A DNA stretch of 64,000 nt from Lujinxingia sediminis (GTDB lineage: Bacteria; Myxococcota_A; Bradymonadia; Bradymonadales; Bradymonadaceae), in contig NZ_SADD01000012.1 of NCBI RefSeq assembly GCF_004005565.1, forward strand, positions 62,001-126,000. Direction: 5' to 3'. The stretch's first letter is position 1, and each line of letters opens with the position of its first letter. Under the pieces are notes generated by a model that worked only from the letters and a program-made list of their open reading frames with translations, did not search any database and was not told the DNA's origin. Shown here piece after piece: positions 52,791 through 62,032 of this stretch. The position numbers were made by a program, and so were the translations under genes.

Positions 52791-54542
52791 TCAGGCCAGA
52801 GAGCGTTTGCGATGTTTTGCGGCGCTCTTTTTGGCGTTCTTGGCGTGGTACATGCGGCTGTCGGCCAGGGCCAGGGCATCCATCGGGTCGCCCTCAACCT
52901 CTTCGAGGTGGGCGGCGCCGGTGCTGACGTCGGCGTGCGTGAAGCCCTGTCTGCGCAAACGATCGAGGATGCGGGCGAAGCGCTCGTTGAGCCAGTCGCG
53001 CTCGTCGGGGGGGCCGGGGTTGGGGAGGAGGAGCACGAACTCATCGCCACCGATGCGGTAGATGTGGTCGATGTCGCGAAAGCCCTGGCGCAGCTCGTCG
53101 GCAAACGCGAAGAGAAGCTCATCGCCGTATTTGTGGCCCTGCTCATCGTTGATGGCCTTGAGGCCATCGAGATCGCAGAAAACGACCATGACGTCGGGGT
53201 TTTGGGCGGCGTCGAGCATCGCGGCGATGTCTTCCTCAAAAGCGCTGCGGTTGCGCAGTCGCGTGAGTCTGTCGGTGCGCGCGACGCTCTCGGCGGTGGA
53301 GACGCGGCCCTGAAGTTGCTGCATGCGCTCGGCCACCGAGTAGGCCATCGCCAGCATTCCTAAGGCAGTGCTGGCCAGGGTGGCCAGGCGCACCGTGGCG
53401 GTGGGGAGGTCCAGAAAGAGGGCGTCGGCGATGGTCAGCCAGGCGCCGATAAAGAGCAGGCTGAAGGCCAGGAGGAAGATGCGCGCGGCGCTCACCCCGG
53501 CGCGCCAGGAGCGCCACACGCCCAGGCTCATCAGCACGAGGGCCAGCCCGGCTGACCCGGCCTGCAGGTGGTAGGCCAGGGTGTAGTTGACCACCGGGTT
53601 GATGCCCAGAAGGAGCGTCACTCCCAGGGTTGCCACGTCGAAACCACGGGCCAGCCGCGGTGATACCAGGCGCAGGCTCAAGAACTCCCGGGCAAAGAGG
53701 AGCGCGAAGAGCACCATGGCGTTGTTGGCCGTCAGGTTGAGCAGACCGGTGTCGAGATCGGGCAGCATAAAAATGCGCACGATCTCGTAATGCGTCAGCC
53801 AGAGGATCGCCGAGGCGAAGGCGTAGCAGGCAAAGTAGAGGTACACCTGCTCGCGCACCCGCGCCCAGATCGAGAGGGAGTGCACCGTCAGCGCCAGCAG
53901 AATGCCCAGGGAGAGTAGCAGCGTGATCTGCAGGCGCAGGCTATGTTGATTGAAGGTGCGTCTCGATTGCAGCTCGATCTCACCGAGGTGAATATGAGGC
54001 GGGACCCGGGCGGTGATGAAGAGAGCGAGTTCGTAGGGCTCGTCGGGGCGGAGCGAGAGGGGGAGGCTGTGGCCGATGACCGGCAGGGGACGGTCGAGGG
54101 CGTGAAGGTTGCGCCCTGCGCGAAGATGGTGAGGCAGGCCGCCGAGTTTGGGGGTGGCGATGAGCTCGATCTCCTGCACCGTGGGCAGCAGAAAGGAGAG
54201 GACAACGTTGGGGTCTGGCGAGGTGTTGACGACGTCGAAGAGCAAGACGTGGCGACCGACCTCGTAGGGGAGGGTGCCGCCGGTGTGCAGGGGAAGATCG
54301 ATGGCCAGGCGTCGTAGGTCGCGAAGGTCGGCCGGGGTATAGCGCGCCTCCTGGTCAGCGATGATCGTGACGCCGCTGGCGAGCGAGACGTTGTTCTGAG
54401 CGGTCACGCGCATCACCGGCGCGGGTTGAGCGCTCAGGTGCGGCGGAATCCCCAGGAGCGCGCAAAAGAGGAGCAGCGCCAGCGAGGCGCGGTAGACGCC
54501 GGCCCATGGCGAGCGCGGTGATGTGGAGGTCGAAGAAACCAT
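52791..54542 (-). CDS. 7TM-type diguanylate cyclase (GGDEF) with extracytoplasmic sensor
   Basis: The 583-residue product has a signal peptide and an extracytoplasmic region of about 170 residues (7TMR-DISMED2-like). About seven transmembrane helices span ~200-400 (7TMR-DISM_7TM). A GGDEF domain from ~415 contains DLDGLKAIND and an intact GGDEF in YRIGGDEFVLLL. The inhibitory I-site is intact: R-D-I-D five residues before GGDEF. It should therefore make cyclic di-GMP with product inhibition, in response to an external ligand. There is no EAL domain. It is followed tail-to-tail by the Asp-rich lipoprotein gene. Confidence 0.93.
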   Translation of the reverse strand: MVSSTSTSPRSPWAGVYRASLALLLFCALLGIPPHLSAQPAPVMRVTAQNNVSLASGVTIIADQEARYTPADLRDLRRLAIDLPLHTGGTLPYEVGRHVLLFDVVNTSPDPNVVLSFLLPTVQEIELIATPKLGGLPHHLRAGRNLHALDRPLPVIGHSLPLSLRPDEPYELALFITARVPPHIHLGEIELQSRRTFNQHSLRLQITLLLSLGILLALTVHSLSIWARVREQVYLYFACYAFASAILWLTHYEIVRIFMLPDLDTGLLNLTANNAMVLFALLFAREFLSLRLVSPRLARGFDVATLGVTLLLGINPVVNYTLAYHLQAGSAGLALVLMSLGVWRSWRAGVSAARIFLLAFSLLFIGAWLTIADALFLDLPTATVRLATLASTALGMLAMAYSVAERMQQLQGRVSTAESVARTDRLTRLRNRSAFEEDIAAMLDAAQNPDVMVVFCDLDGLKAINDEQGHKYGDELLFAFADELRQGFRDIDHIYRIGGDEFVLLLPNPGPPDERDWLNERFARILDRLRRQGFTHADVSTGAAHLEEVEGDPMDALALADSRMYHAKNAKKSAAKHRKRSLA

Positions 54543-54764
54543 CGTCGCTCAGGACGTGGGTGGCGGTGGCTCTCACCGCAACGCGGTAGAGGGAGAGATG
54601 CTGCGAATGGGCGCGTTGTAGAGAGTCGAAGGGCGAGTGTCGATGCCTCTAACGGGCGAAGGGAAACACACGGGGCTTGAAAACAAGGCGGGGTGCTCTA
54701 GTTTTCGCAGCCGAAGTCGCCCGGTGGTCGCGGCGATGCGATGATGAAGCATGAGGTTGAATCG

Positions 54765-55661
54765 ATGAGACGAGTGGCGATCAGCGGGGCGAGTGGGCTT
54801 GTGGGCAGGGCGTTGCGGAAGCGACTTGAGGCCGATGGCATGGAGGTGGTGGCGATGGTGCGCTCGCGCGATCGGGAGGGGATTTACTGGTCGGTGGAGC
54901 GTGGGGAGTTGGATGAGGAGGCGCTCTCCGAGGTTGACGCGGTGGTGCATCTGGCTGGCGAGAGCCTGGCGGCGAGCCGGTGGACCAAAGCGCAGAAGCG
55001 TCGGATTCTGGAGAGTCGGGTCAAGGGCACCGAGCTTATCGCCGGGGCGCTGGCGAAGATGGAGCTGGGGCCCGGGACGCTGATCTGTGCGTCGGCGGTG
55101 GGGTATTATGGCGATACCGGGAGTCAGTGGGTCGATGAGACGTCGGCATCGGGAGAGGGGTTTTTAGCGGAGGTGTGTCGGGCGTGGGAGGGGGCCTGCG
55201 AGCCGGCGCGTGGGGCGGGCGTGCGTGTGGTCAACACCCGGTTTGGAGTGATCACCTCCTCGCAGGGGGGAGCGCTCGATAAGATGAAGCTCCCCTTTAA
55301 AATGGGCGTGGGCGGCCCGATGGGAAGCGGCGGGCAGTACATGAGTTGGGTGGCGCTTGAAGATGTTGTCGGAGCGCTGCGCTGGCTCTTGCTGGAGTCG
55401 CAGCTTGAGGGACCGGTCAATGTGGTCAGCCCCAACCCGGTGACAAACGCCGGGTTTGCAAAAACGTTGGGCAAGGCGATGCATCGCCCGGCGGTGGTAC
55501 CGACGCCGGGGTTTGCACTGAAGGTGGCGCTGGGCAGTGAGATGGCCGAAGAGATGCTGCTCAAGGGCCAGCGCGTGCGTCCGAAGCGTCTCCAGGATGA
55601 GGGCTATACCTTTGAGCATCCCGAGGTGGAGGAGGCGCTGCGCGAGGCGGTGAAGGGATGA
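54765..55661 (+). CDS. TIGR01777-family epimerase (YfcH-like SDR)
   Basis: The 298-residue product starts at ATG 54765 (GAGG 8 nt upstream); ATG 54741 is in frame but has no site. The Rossmann loop is AISGASGLVGRALRKRL. The family block HLAGESLAASRWTKAQKRRILESRV is diagnostic, followed by ASAVGYYGDTG and a DUF1731-like C-terminus (LLKGQRVRPKRLQDEGYTFEHP). The substrate is unknown. The mononucleotide-binding Gly-rich loop is intact. Confidence 0.93.
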   Translation: MRRVAISGASGLVGRALRKRLEADGMEVVAMVRSRDREGIYWSVERGELDEEALSEVDAVVHLAGESLAASRWTKAQKRRILESRVKGTELIAGALAKMELGPGTLICASAVGYYGDTGSQWVDETSASGEGFLAEVCRAWEGACEPARGAGVRVVNTRFGVITSSQGGALDKMKLPFKMGVGGPMGSGGQYMSWVALEDVVGALRWLLLESQLEGPVNVVSPNPVTNAGFAKTLGKAMHRPAVVPTPGFALKVALGSEMAEEMLLKGQRVRPKRLQDEGYTFEHPEVEEALREAVKG

Positions 55662-55942
55662 GGCGTGAGCCTGCTCGGTCAAAGGGGCGGTGGGGTCGGG
55701 AAGGCTAATCGAGACGCTACGCTGGTTTCAACGCTACCGGGGGCGCGCCCTTGCAATGGCGGGGCTATGCGCCTGGCGGGCTGGTCTTGCCGACGTTGAT
55801 CTTTGAGATGAGCCAGGCCTGGGGCTGGCGGGGCTCACCGGGGGCGATCGCCAGGGCGCACCTCGGCTTGAAAAAGTCGCGGGCGCGGGCTAGGGCTTGC
55901 GGTGTTTGCACACACCTTGAATCTCCCACAGAAGCGAGGCGC

Positions 55943-57790
55943 ATGATGAGCGCAGAGCCTGAAGTGCAGTCCGAGCACGCCCCCGGTGATGGTTGTCAGC
56001 AGAAGCCTGTGGAGGCGGTGGCGATCACCCCTCCCACAGCACTGCGTCGACGTATGGCGAGTTTTGCAACCCCCGGCGAGCGCAAGACCCGCTATTCGCT
56101 TCCCGAGGAGTTGCACAGCGCCTCGCCGGTGGGCTACCGGCGTCGAGTCGCGTTGAGTCGGAGTGAGGCAGAAGCTGCGTTGCAGCTGCTTTCGCTCGAG
56201 CGTCCGAGCGGTTTCGGGCCTGTCGAGGCGGTTGGGGAAGGAGAGCTTTTTGAAGAGTGTGCGCTGGGCGTGATGAGCGCCCGGCAGTCGACGAACTTTC
56301 GCGGGCACCGGCAGGTGAGCTTCGGGCCGGAAGATTCCGTGCGACTGGCGCATGTGCTGCGTAGCCTGGGCCATCTGGATGCGCCGGTGTTGGACAGCGC
56401 CTCGTACACGCATGTGGTGTTGAGCCGACCGTACCGCACGCCCTTCACGCTGCTTTTGACGCTGATCGGTCATAAACCGGTAAAAAGCCTGCTGACGGTG
56501 CCTTATCGGGCGCTGCGCAAGAAGTTCTGGCATGAGGATGACATCCCCTCGGTGGGGTATTTGCAGCAGCTTCACGTGGGGATTCTCGCCGACGCGATAG
56601 AGCGTGCGGCGGTGGTCGCCTCGTGTGGACGCAGGCGCGCGCAGGTGTTTTCGGCGCCATTTTGCAGCGAGCCGCGTCGGAAGGAGAACCGGCCGATGTT
56701 GCGCGCGATCGAAGAAATGTGCGGGTTGACGGCGGCAGAGCGCGCCCAGGGATGGCGGGTGGCGTTGGTCGCGCAGGTAGGGCGGGCGCTTCCCGGTGAA
56801 GAGGTCGCGCTGGAGCGGGAGCTCTGCCGTAAGATTGGCGCGAATTTGATGGCGTTTCGAAGTGAGCGCATTCAGCCGGGGAGCAACGCCGATGAGAGCG
56901 CACCTGAGGAGTATCAGCATGATCAGGGGATGGTGGTACCCGAAGAACTGACGGTGATGGCCGGTCGTGCGGCCTACAACGCGTTTGCGCACTGGACGGG
57001 GTGTGATCGCGAGCGGGCCAAGCGCCTGATGATGCTTGAGCGCATTGATGTGCTCACGCCGGCTGGCCAGGCCCGTATCCATGAGGTTCAGCGGGGGCTT
57101 GATGAGGTTACCGATCGGGTGATTGCGACCCTGCCTACCTGGGCCGATCTTCCGGTTGGGCGAGCGTTCAGTCGCAACGCGGAGCGGGGGCGTAAGGCTT
57201 TCGGGCTGGCCGGGCAGCGTATCTATATCGGGGGGCTCTCTCGTCGCGAAGTGGCGAGGGCCGGACTGGACTGGGACCAGTGCGTGCGAGCGATCGGGGC
57301 CTGTGCCGCGCGCAGCGGGCTGGTCGCCGAGCTTATGGGGGTGATGGAGCTTCCCGAGGGGTGCGACCTGCTTGCGGGCCTCTGCTTGATGGCTGGCCCG
57401 GTCAATCAGAACGACATCGGTAAGGCCTTTTACGGTCAGCCTGATCTTCTGGCGAAGACCTTTGAGGGGCGTGATCCCACCTCGCTTTTGGTGTGGACGC
57501 TCAAAGCCAAGACGGTGGCAGATCCGATTGGCAATGAGGAGCAACTGATGAATCCGCGCCGCCAGGGCAAGCTCGTCGATCTTCGTCCCGGGCCTCATGA
57601 GGTCGTTCAGATGGCGCAGGGCGGCACGTTGGAGCCGATGCGGTTGCGAGGCGAAAAGGTCAATGCGGAGCGCGCTTTTGGCGATGTCGATAATTTTGTG
57701 GTCGACCTGAAGGGGCGAGGCATTCCCGGCAACAAGGGGGCTGCCTGGCCGGCGAGCTGGCGGAGTGAAGCGGTCTGGGAGGTGAAGTGA
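55943..57790 (+). CDS. Protein of unknown function coupled to a MaoC-like gene
   Basis: The 615-residue product starts at ATG 55943, behind GAGGC. The frame is open from 55751, but that stretch has no likely start. It has no signal peptide or membrane segment. Recurrent motifs such as YYAN-type loops, FWHEDD, PEEYQHDQGM and DPTSLLVWTLKAKTVADP are not known to me. The C-terminal ~200 residues are the most regular. Its TGA overlaps the next ATG as TGATG (57788-57792), so the partner hydratase gives the best hint: lipid or acyl-CoA chemistry. A 281-bp gap upstream (55662-55942) shows no other feature. Confidence 0.7.
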   Translation: MMSAEPEVQSEHAPGDGCQQKPVEAVAITPPTALRRRMASFATPGERKTRYSLPEELHSASPVGYRRRVALSRSEAEAALQLLSLERPSGFGPVEAVGEGELFEECALGVMSARQSTNFRGHRQVSFGPEDSVRLAHVLRSLGHLDAPVLDSASYTHVVLSRPYRTPFTLLLTLIGHKPVKSLLTVPYRALRKKFWHEDDIPSVGYLQQLHVGILADAIERAAVVASCGRRRAQVFSAPFCSEPRRKENRPMLRAIEEMCGLTAAERAQGWRVALVAQVGRALPGEEVALERELCRKIGANLMAFRSERIQPGSNADESAPEEYQHDQGMVVPEELTVMAGRAAYNAFAHWTGCDRERAKRLMMLERIDVLTPAGQARIHEVQRGLDEVTDRVIATLPTWADLPVGRAFSRNAERGRKAFGLAGQRIYIGGLSRREVARAGLDWDQCVRAIGACAARSGLVAELMGVMELPEGCDLLAGLCLMAGPVNQNDIGKAFYGQPDLLAKTFEGRDPTSLLVWTLKAKTVADPIGNEEQLMNPRRQGKLVDLRPGPHEVVQMAQGGTLEPMRLRGEKVNAERAFGDVDNFVVDLKGRGIPGNKGAAWPASWRSEAVWEVK

Positions 57791-58716
57791 TGGGGACGCA
57801 TGAGGAGATGGTGTTTGAGGCGCTGCCGGCGCTGGGTCCGCTCTATGTCAAGGCCGCCGCGCGTCGCCGCGCCCTGCCCACGCCTCAGACTGAGTTGAAG
57901 GCGTTGAGGGCACGTGTGGATCGGGTGCGCGTGGATCGCGATGAGCTTGTGCGTTATCGGGAGCTTTGCGGAATTGCGGACCATGGTGTTGTGCCGTTGC
58001 CCTATTTGCAGGTGCTCGCGACGCCTTTGCACGCGGCGATCATTGCGCATGCTGACTTCGGGTTGCCCGCGCTGGGTTTGGTGCATCTTGAGAACAGCCT
58101 GCGTCAGCATCGCGCCGTGCAGCTCGATGAGGTGCTGCGTTTGAGCGCGCATGTCGATGAGGGGCAGTGGGATGAGCGGCTCGGCTATGTGGTGTCGCTG
58201 GTCAGCGAGGCCTATGTCGGTGAGGAACTCGTCTGGGAGAGCCGTCTTCGGGCGCTTTCGCCGGTGCGTTCGAAGCGCGCGAAGACCCGGTCGAGCAGCA
58301 AGAGGGCGCCGGAGGTCGGGGAGCAAGCGAACGCCAATGTGTCGGTGATGGTGCGTGCTCCAGAAGATCTGGGGCGGCGTTATGCGGCGGTTTCGGGGGA
58401 TTTCAACCCGATTCACCTGCACCCGTGGACGGCGCGACCCTTCGGGTTTGATCGGGCGATCGCGCATGGAATGTGGACCCTCTCGCGCGCCTGGGGAGAG
58501 GTGCAGGAGCTGGTCGATGTGAAGGCTTCGCTGGAATTGTCGGTGCGTTTTCGCAAGCCGGTGAAGTTGCCAGCGCAGCTGTGGATTGCAGCATGGCCCG
58601 CCGATGATGAGGCGGGAGAGCTGGAGCTTCGTTGCCAGAGCCCCGATGGTCGCCGGACGCACCTGGAAGGCTCGGTGCGGGTGGGGCGAAGTGTATCGCC
58701 GGTCGAACACGCTTAA
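57790..58716 (+). CDS. MaoC-like hotdog dehydratase/hydratase
   Basis: The 308-residue product starts at ATG 57790 (TGATG overlap); GTG 57787 is the other choice. The C-terminal half has the hydratase-2 motif YAAVSGDFNPIHLHPWTARPFGFDRAIAHGMWTLSRAW, with Asp and His of the active site. The N-terminal half is a second, degenerate hotdog unit. This is the fused double-hotdog layout of enoyl-CoA hydratase 2 and MaoC proteins. It probably acts on a trans-2-enoyl-CoA or -ACP. It ends 4 bases into the opposite-strand gene. Confidence 0.87.
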   Translation: MGTHEEMVFEALPALGPLYVKAAARRRALPTPQTELKALRARVDRVRVDRDELVRYRELCGIADHGVVPLPYLQVLATPLHAAIIAHADFGLPALGLVHLENSLRQHRAVQLDEVLRLSAHVDEGQWDERLGYVVSLVSEAYVGEELVWESRLRALSPVRSKRAKTRSSSKRAPEVGEQANANVSVMVRAPEDLGRRYAAVSGDFNPIHLHPWTARPFGFDRAIAHGMWTLSRAWGEVQELVDVKASLELSVRFRKPVKLPAQLWIAAWPADDEAGELELRCQSPDGRRTHLEGSVRVGRSVSPVEHA

Positions 58717-59552
58717 TCGGCGAAGACGGCGTCGGGGCTAGACTTCAAGGCCTGACAGTCGATCGAGGGGGCGACGCGTTTGAGCTCAACGTAATTGAGT
58801 TCCGGGTTGCGCAAGGGCTCAGCTTCGGGACCACCGCGCAGAAAACGGCTGGTGGCGTCGACGACGCTTTGCTCGCTGTGCCAGCGTACGCTTCCTCGTA
58901 GATGGGCGGGATCGCGAATCGGGAAGGAGTATTCGTCCCAGCCGCGCTGCACCACGCGCACTTCGCCGTCGATGAGTCCTTCGACCTGCACCGAGAGGCC
59001 GGGGTGGCCATCGCCATCCTGGTCGAAGACGCGCGGGTCGTCGGCGTCTTCAGGCAAGGCCTCGTTGGCAGGGTCGCGAAGTCGAACCCCGCGGATGTCC
59101 CACTCTCGGGCCACGTTGAGAACCCATGCCTCGCCGTCGCGGCGCAATGTGCCGCGGCGCGTGCGCTCGGGGAGGCTTTCGATAAAAGCATCGGGGATGG
59201 TCGTGCGAACCACTCGCGAGCCGTCGAGGGTGGCGTTGCACGCGCGAGACTTCATGCGCAGGCGAGTACCCTCCTGCTCAACTTCTACGATGAGATAGGC
59301 AGTTGTGGTGGTATCGACACGTCCGACTCCCATCACTCTTGCACGCGCTGTGGTGACCAGCTTCTGGGCAAAACGTCCGCTAAGGTCGGGAGGGGGCACC
59401 TCCGAAGACGCGGGATCGCTTGCACGCTTCAGGGGCTGATACGAGGTGTTCGAGGACGTCGAGTGTGGCAGCGATGCCCGGGAAAGGAGGGCTGGCGACG
59501 GAGATAACAGGGGCAGCGCCAGCAAGACGGCGACGAGCGGGAAACCAGGCAT
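58713..59552 (-). CDS. Exported protein of unknown function
   Basis: The 279-residue product starts at ATG (complement of 59550-59552). A longer in-frame leader to 59630 is charged, unlike a signal. Residues 1-25 form a signal peptide. A D-Q-D-G-D-G-H-P segment mid-protein is an EF-hand-like or thrombospondin-type calcium loop. No family was recognised. It is convergent with the MaoC-like gene, overlapping by 4 bases. Confidence 0.65.
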   Translation of the reverse strand: MPGFPLVAVLLALPLLSPSPALLSRASLPHSTSSNTSYQPLKRASDPASSEVPPPDLSGRFAQKLVTTARARVMGVGRVDTTTTAYLIVEVEQEGTRLRMKSRACNATLDGSRVVRTTIPDAFIESLPERTRRGTLRRDGEAWVLNVAREWDIRGVRLRDPANEALPEDADDPRVFDQDGDGHPGLSVQVEGLIDGEVRVVQRGWDEYSFPIRDPAHLRGSVRWHSEQSVVDATSRFLRGGPEAEPLRNPELNYVELKRVAPSIDCQALKSSPDAVFAD

Positions 59553-59660
59553 AAAGAACTCGCGGTGCAGTGTGGACCTTCGGATGAATGGCCAGTGATC
59601 CTCTCCACGAGAGCGTCGGAAGCAATGCAAAAGCTGAAGATTTTTTCCCTGTTATTTTTT

Positions 59661-60284
59661 TCAGCAAATGAGCTCGCCGGTGGACTCGGCGAGTTTAAGG
59701 TTCTTCGGGCGCTTCGCTCTCGGGCTGCGGGGCGTGAAGCTCCATGGGTTCGGTTTCGGGTTGAGTATGGCCTGGGCCGGTTGCAGGGGGTGGCCGCGCG
59801 CAAAAGCCAGTTCGGGCGGGGCCTTCAGCGAGACGTTCGTTTGGTAACGCAGGGCGTTGAAGACCATCTCCATCAAGGTGGTGGTGACGTCTTGCAGGGC
59901 GACAATCATCCTGGGCGGTGAGGATGATGGACGGGCAACGTCACGAAGATCGCTGACGATGGATGTGATGCGGGACATGCCACTGAAGTTTTCGTCGATA
60001 GTGTCCTGGAGAACTTCGACGAGGTGGCGGGCGTTATGGCTGTTAAGCAGCGCGCTTTGAGCGCGTTGGCTTCCTTGCAGTGCGATTCGTAGACGGATGC
60101 CGACTTCCGAGCCGGTGTGGAGACGACCGTCGGCATCAACTCTGAGGTTGGTGTCAGCTTCCAACGACAACGGGCGACGACTCGTAGCACGATAGCCCGC
60201 AATCCGACCTGCCAGCGCGGCGTGCGCTGCTGCGATGTGCGCAGGTGCAACGCGCCCGTGGGAAGATGTGATCGGGGCGCTCAT
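59661..60284 (-). pseudogene. Remnant of a histidine kinase (DHp and start of ATPase domain)
   Basis: The 207-codon frame contains a stretch that reads like the DHp second helix of the NtrB-type kinases nearby (SGMSRITSIVSDLRDVAR, compare 'GAxRIxxIVxxLRxxAR'). After it comes a segment matching the linker to the ATPase domain (TTTLMEMVFNALRYQTNV... PPELAFARGHPLQPAQAILN, compare 'G-x-x-x-x-L-x-Q-V-x-L-N'). It stops resembling a kinase right at the N-box: 'NxxxNA' is replaced by PKPNPWSF and a basic tail. There is no H-box, D-box or G-box. It may instead be a small orphan protein. Confidence 0.45.
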
Positions 60285-60375
60285 GCATCCACATCAGCAC
60301 CGGTCGCAACACGCTCGGCAAGGTGGACCAGTCAGCCTCGGCGCTCGGCCGAGGCTGGCTGGCCGGGCATCAAGC

Positions 60376-61830
60376 TCAGGGGTTGCCTTTGTAAAAGAAG
60401 CGCTTCTCGGTGATCTCCAGTACCTCCCAGAGCATCGTACGGGAGGAGGTGTCTGCCCCCAGGCCGGTGATGCGCGTTTGCCCGTCTATGGGCTCGGTGT
60501 AGTAGGCCGTCACCAGCACATTCTCATCCTGGTCGGCCAGGTGTGTCGACGCGCCGGCCAACTCCATACGGTGGCCCTTTTCAATGCCCGTCAGATCGAG
60601 GGGCAACTCGGGGTGGCCGAGGGCGTTGGGGCCGTGTTTCTGAAGATGTGCGCGCAAGGTCTCCAGGATGACGCGACTTCCCGGCTCCTCGCGAAGCGCA
60701 GGGCTAAGGAGGTTATGGAGCGCCTCCAGATCGTTGCGTTTGATCGCGGTGATGAAACGGTTGACCGCGCGCGTGGCTTCATCGGCCTCAAGGTCGGAGC
60801 TCTCAGATGTGCTCGTGAGCACCGGGTCATCGCATCCCTGCACCAGGTTCATCTGCGCGTTAAGGGTGATGAAGAAGTGCTGCTCGGGCATGCCACCCGT
60901 GCTGGTGATCTGTTGCTCGCGGGTCGACTGCACGTGCGCAAAGAGCACTCGCCCGGCCTCACTGACGACGTAAGTTGCGGCATAGGTGTCGGTGTTGTTG
61001 ATCGTGACGTGAACAGGTTCCGGCATGGCTCCCTGACTGGAGCTCATGTACTCCTTATAAGGCCCGGTGGACCACTCGGCGCTGAGCAGCGCGGCACGGC
61101 TCTCGCCAAGATCGAGCCAGCGCTCCAGGGTGACTTCGGTCTGGTGGGTGGTCCCCTGAGGTTTGGGATGAGTGTAGCCGGGCGGAGGGGTTGCTTTGCC
61201 GCGCCGCGCTTCAACTTCGCTGGAGCTTCCGCGTTGATGCAGTCGCGGGTTCCAGGTGACTTTGCTGCCCGGGGCGGCCTCGGTGGGAAGGGCCGGAAAA
61301 AAGATCGTCAGGCCGGGAAATTCCCCCATTGCCGACCAAAGCGCGGTGGGGCCGTCATGCTCCATGAGGCCCGACCCATCGGCATTGAGGAGGATGGGTG
61401 CCAGGGCATCGGCGGCCAGCCCGGGGTGGCGCACCCGCTCGTCTTCGACAACCTCAAATCGGTCGATCGTACCGGCACGCAGTGCCCAGTGCTCTCCTTC
61501 GACCTGGGCGCTAAACGAGCCCTGCTGAGAGCTTTTCAGGTCGAGGGCGCGTCCCGTCGGGCTGAACTCTTCGGGGGCCATAATGGAGGTCTCGGCCGCA
61601 AACTCATAACGCAGAGGGCAGCGCGTGAGCGTCTCCATGTCGTAGCGGGGCGGCTGCGTGGGGACTTCCTTGAGAGCGCGCAAGGTGATCGTCTCGGGCA
61701 GTGCCTCGACAAAGGTCGCAGGCGCCAGCTCGCTGGCGGGCACATCTTGCGGCGGCTCGCTTGTGCGATCGCAGCTGGCAGAGAAAGTCGTGATTGTGAG
61801 CGGAAGGAGCAATAAAAAGGGCTGACGCAT
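60376..61830 (-). CDS. Lipoprotein of unknown function
   Basis: The 484-residue product has a signal peptide ending FSASC (lipobox). The mature part is acidic and beta-rich, without a recognised domain. Near the C-terminus AVNRFITAIKRNDLEALHNLLSPALR looks like the start of an NTF2/SnoaL-like fold, with I-T-G-L-G-A-D-T further on. It is divergent from the glutamate-synthase-like gene at 62033. A possible TTGACA at 61955-61960 in the 202-bp gap lacks a matching -10. Confidence 0.65.
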   Translation of the reverse strand: MRQPFLLLLPLTITTFSASCDRTSEPPQDVPASELAPATFVEALPETITLRALKEVPTQPPRYDMETLTRCPLRYEFAAETSIMAPEEFSPTGRALDLKSSQQGSFSAQVEGEHWALRAGTIDRFEVVEDERVRHPGLAADALAPILLNADGSGLMEHDGPTALWSAMGEFPGLTIFFPALPTEAAPGSKVTWNPRLHQRGSSSEVEARRGKATPPPGYTHPKPQGTTHQTEVTLERWLDLGESRAALLSAEWSTGPYKEYMSSSQGAMPEPVHVTINNTDTYAATYVVSEAGRVLFAHVQSTREQQITSTGGMPEQHFFITLNAQMNLVQGCDDPVLTSTSESSDLEADEATRAVNRFITAIKRNDLEALHNLLSPALREEPGSRVILETLRAHLQKHGPNALGHPELPLDLTGIEKGHRMELAGASTHLADQDENVLVTAYYTEPIDGQTRITGLGADTSSRTMLWEVLEITEKRFFYKGNP

Positions 61831-62032
61831 AGTTGGTTCCGAGGTCGGGAGGGCCGCGAAAAATGCGGCGATAGGCCATGTAGGATAAACCTTATCGTAG
61901 AGTAGGCTGCCTTCTTTGGCCAGCGAGCCATCGCTGTGTTAGCGTGCCCCCGATTGACACGTCGCCCCCCCCCTCTTTTCCAGTCGAACATAACGAACCC
62001 ATCGCCCTGGCGTTGGGACTGTGAGGTTACCC

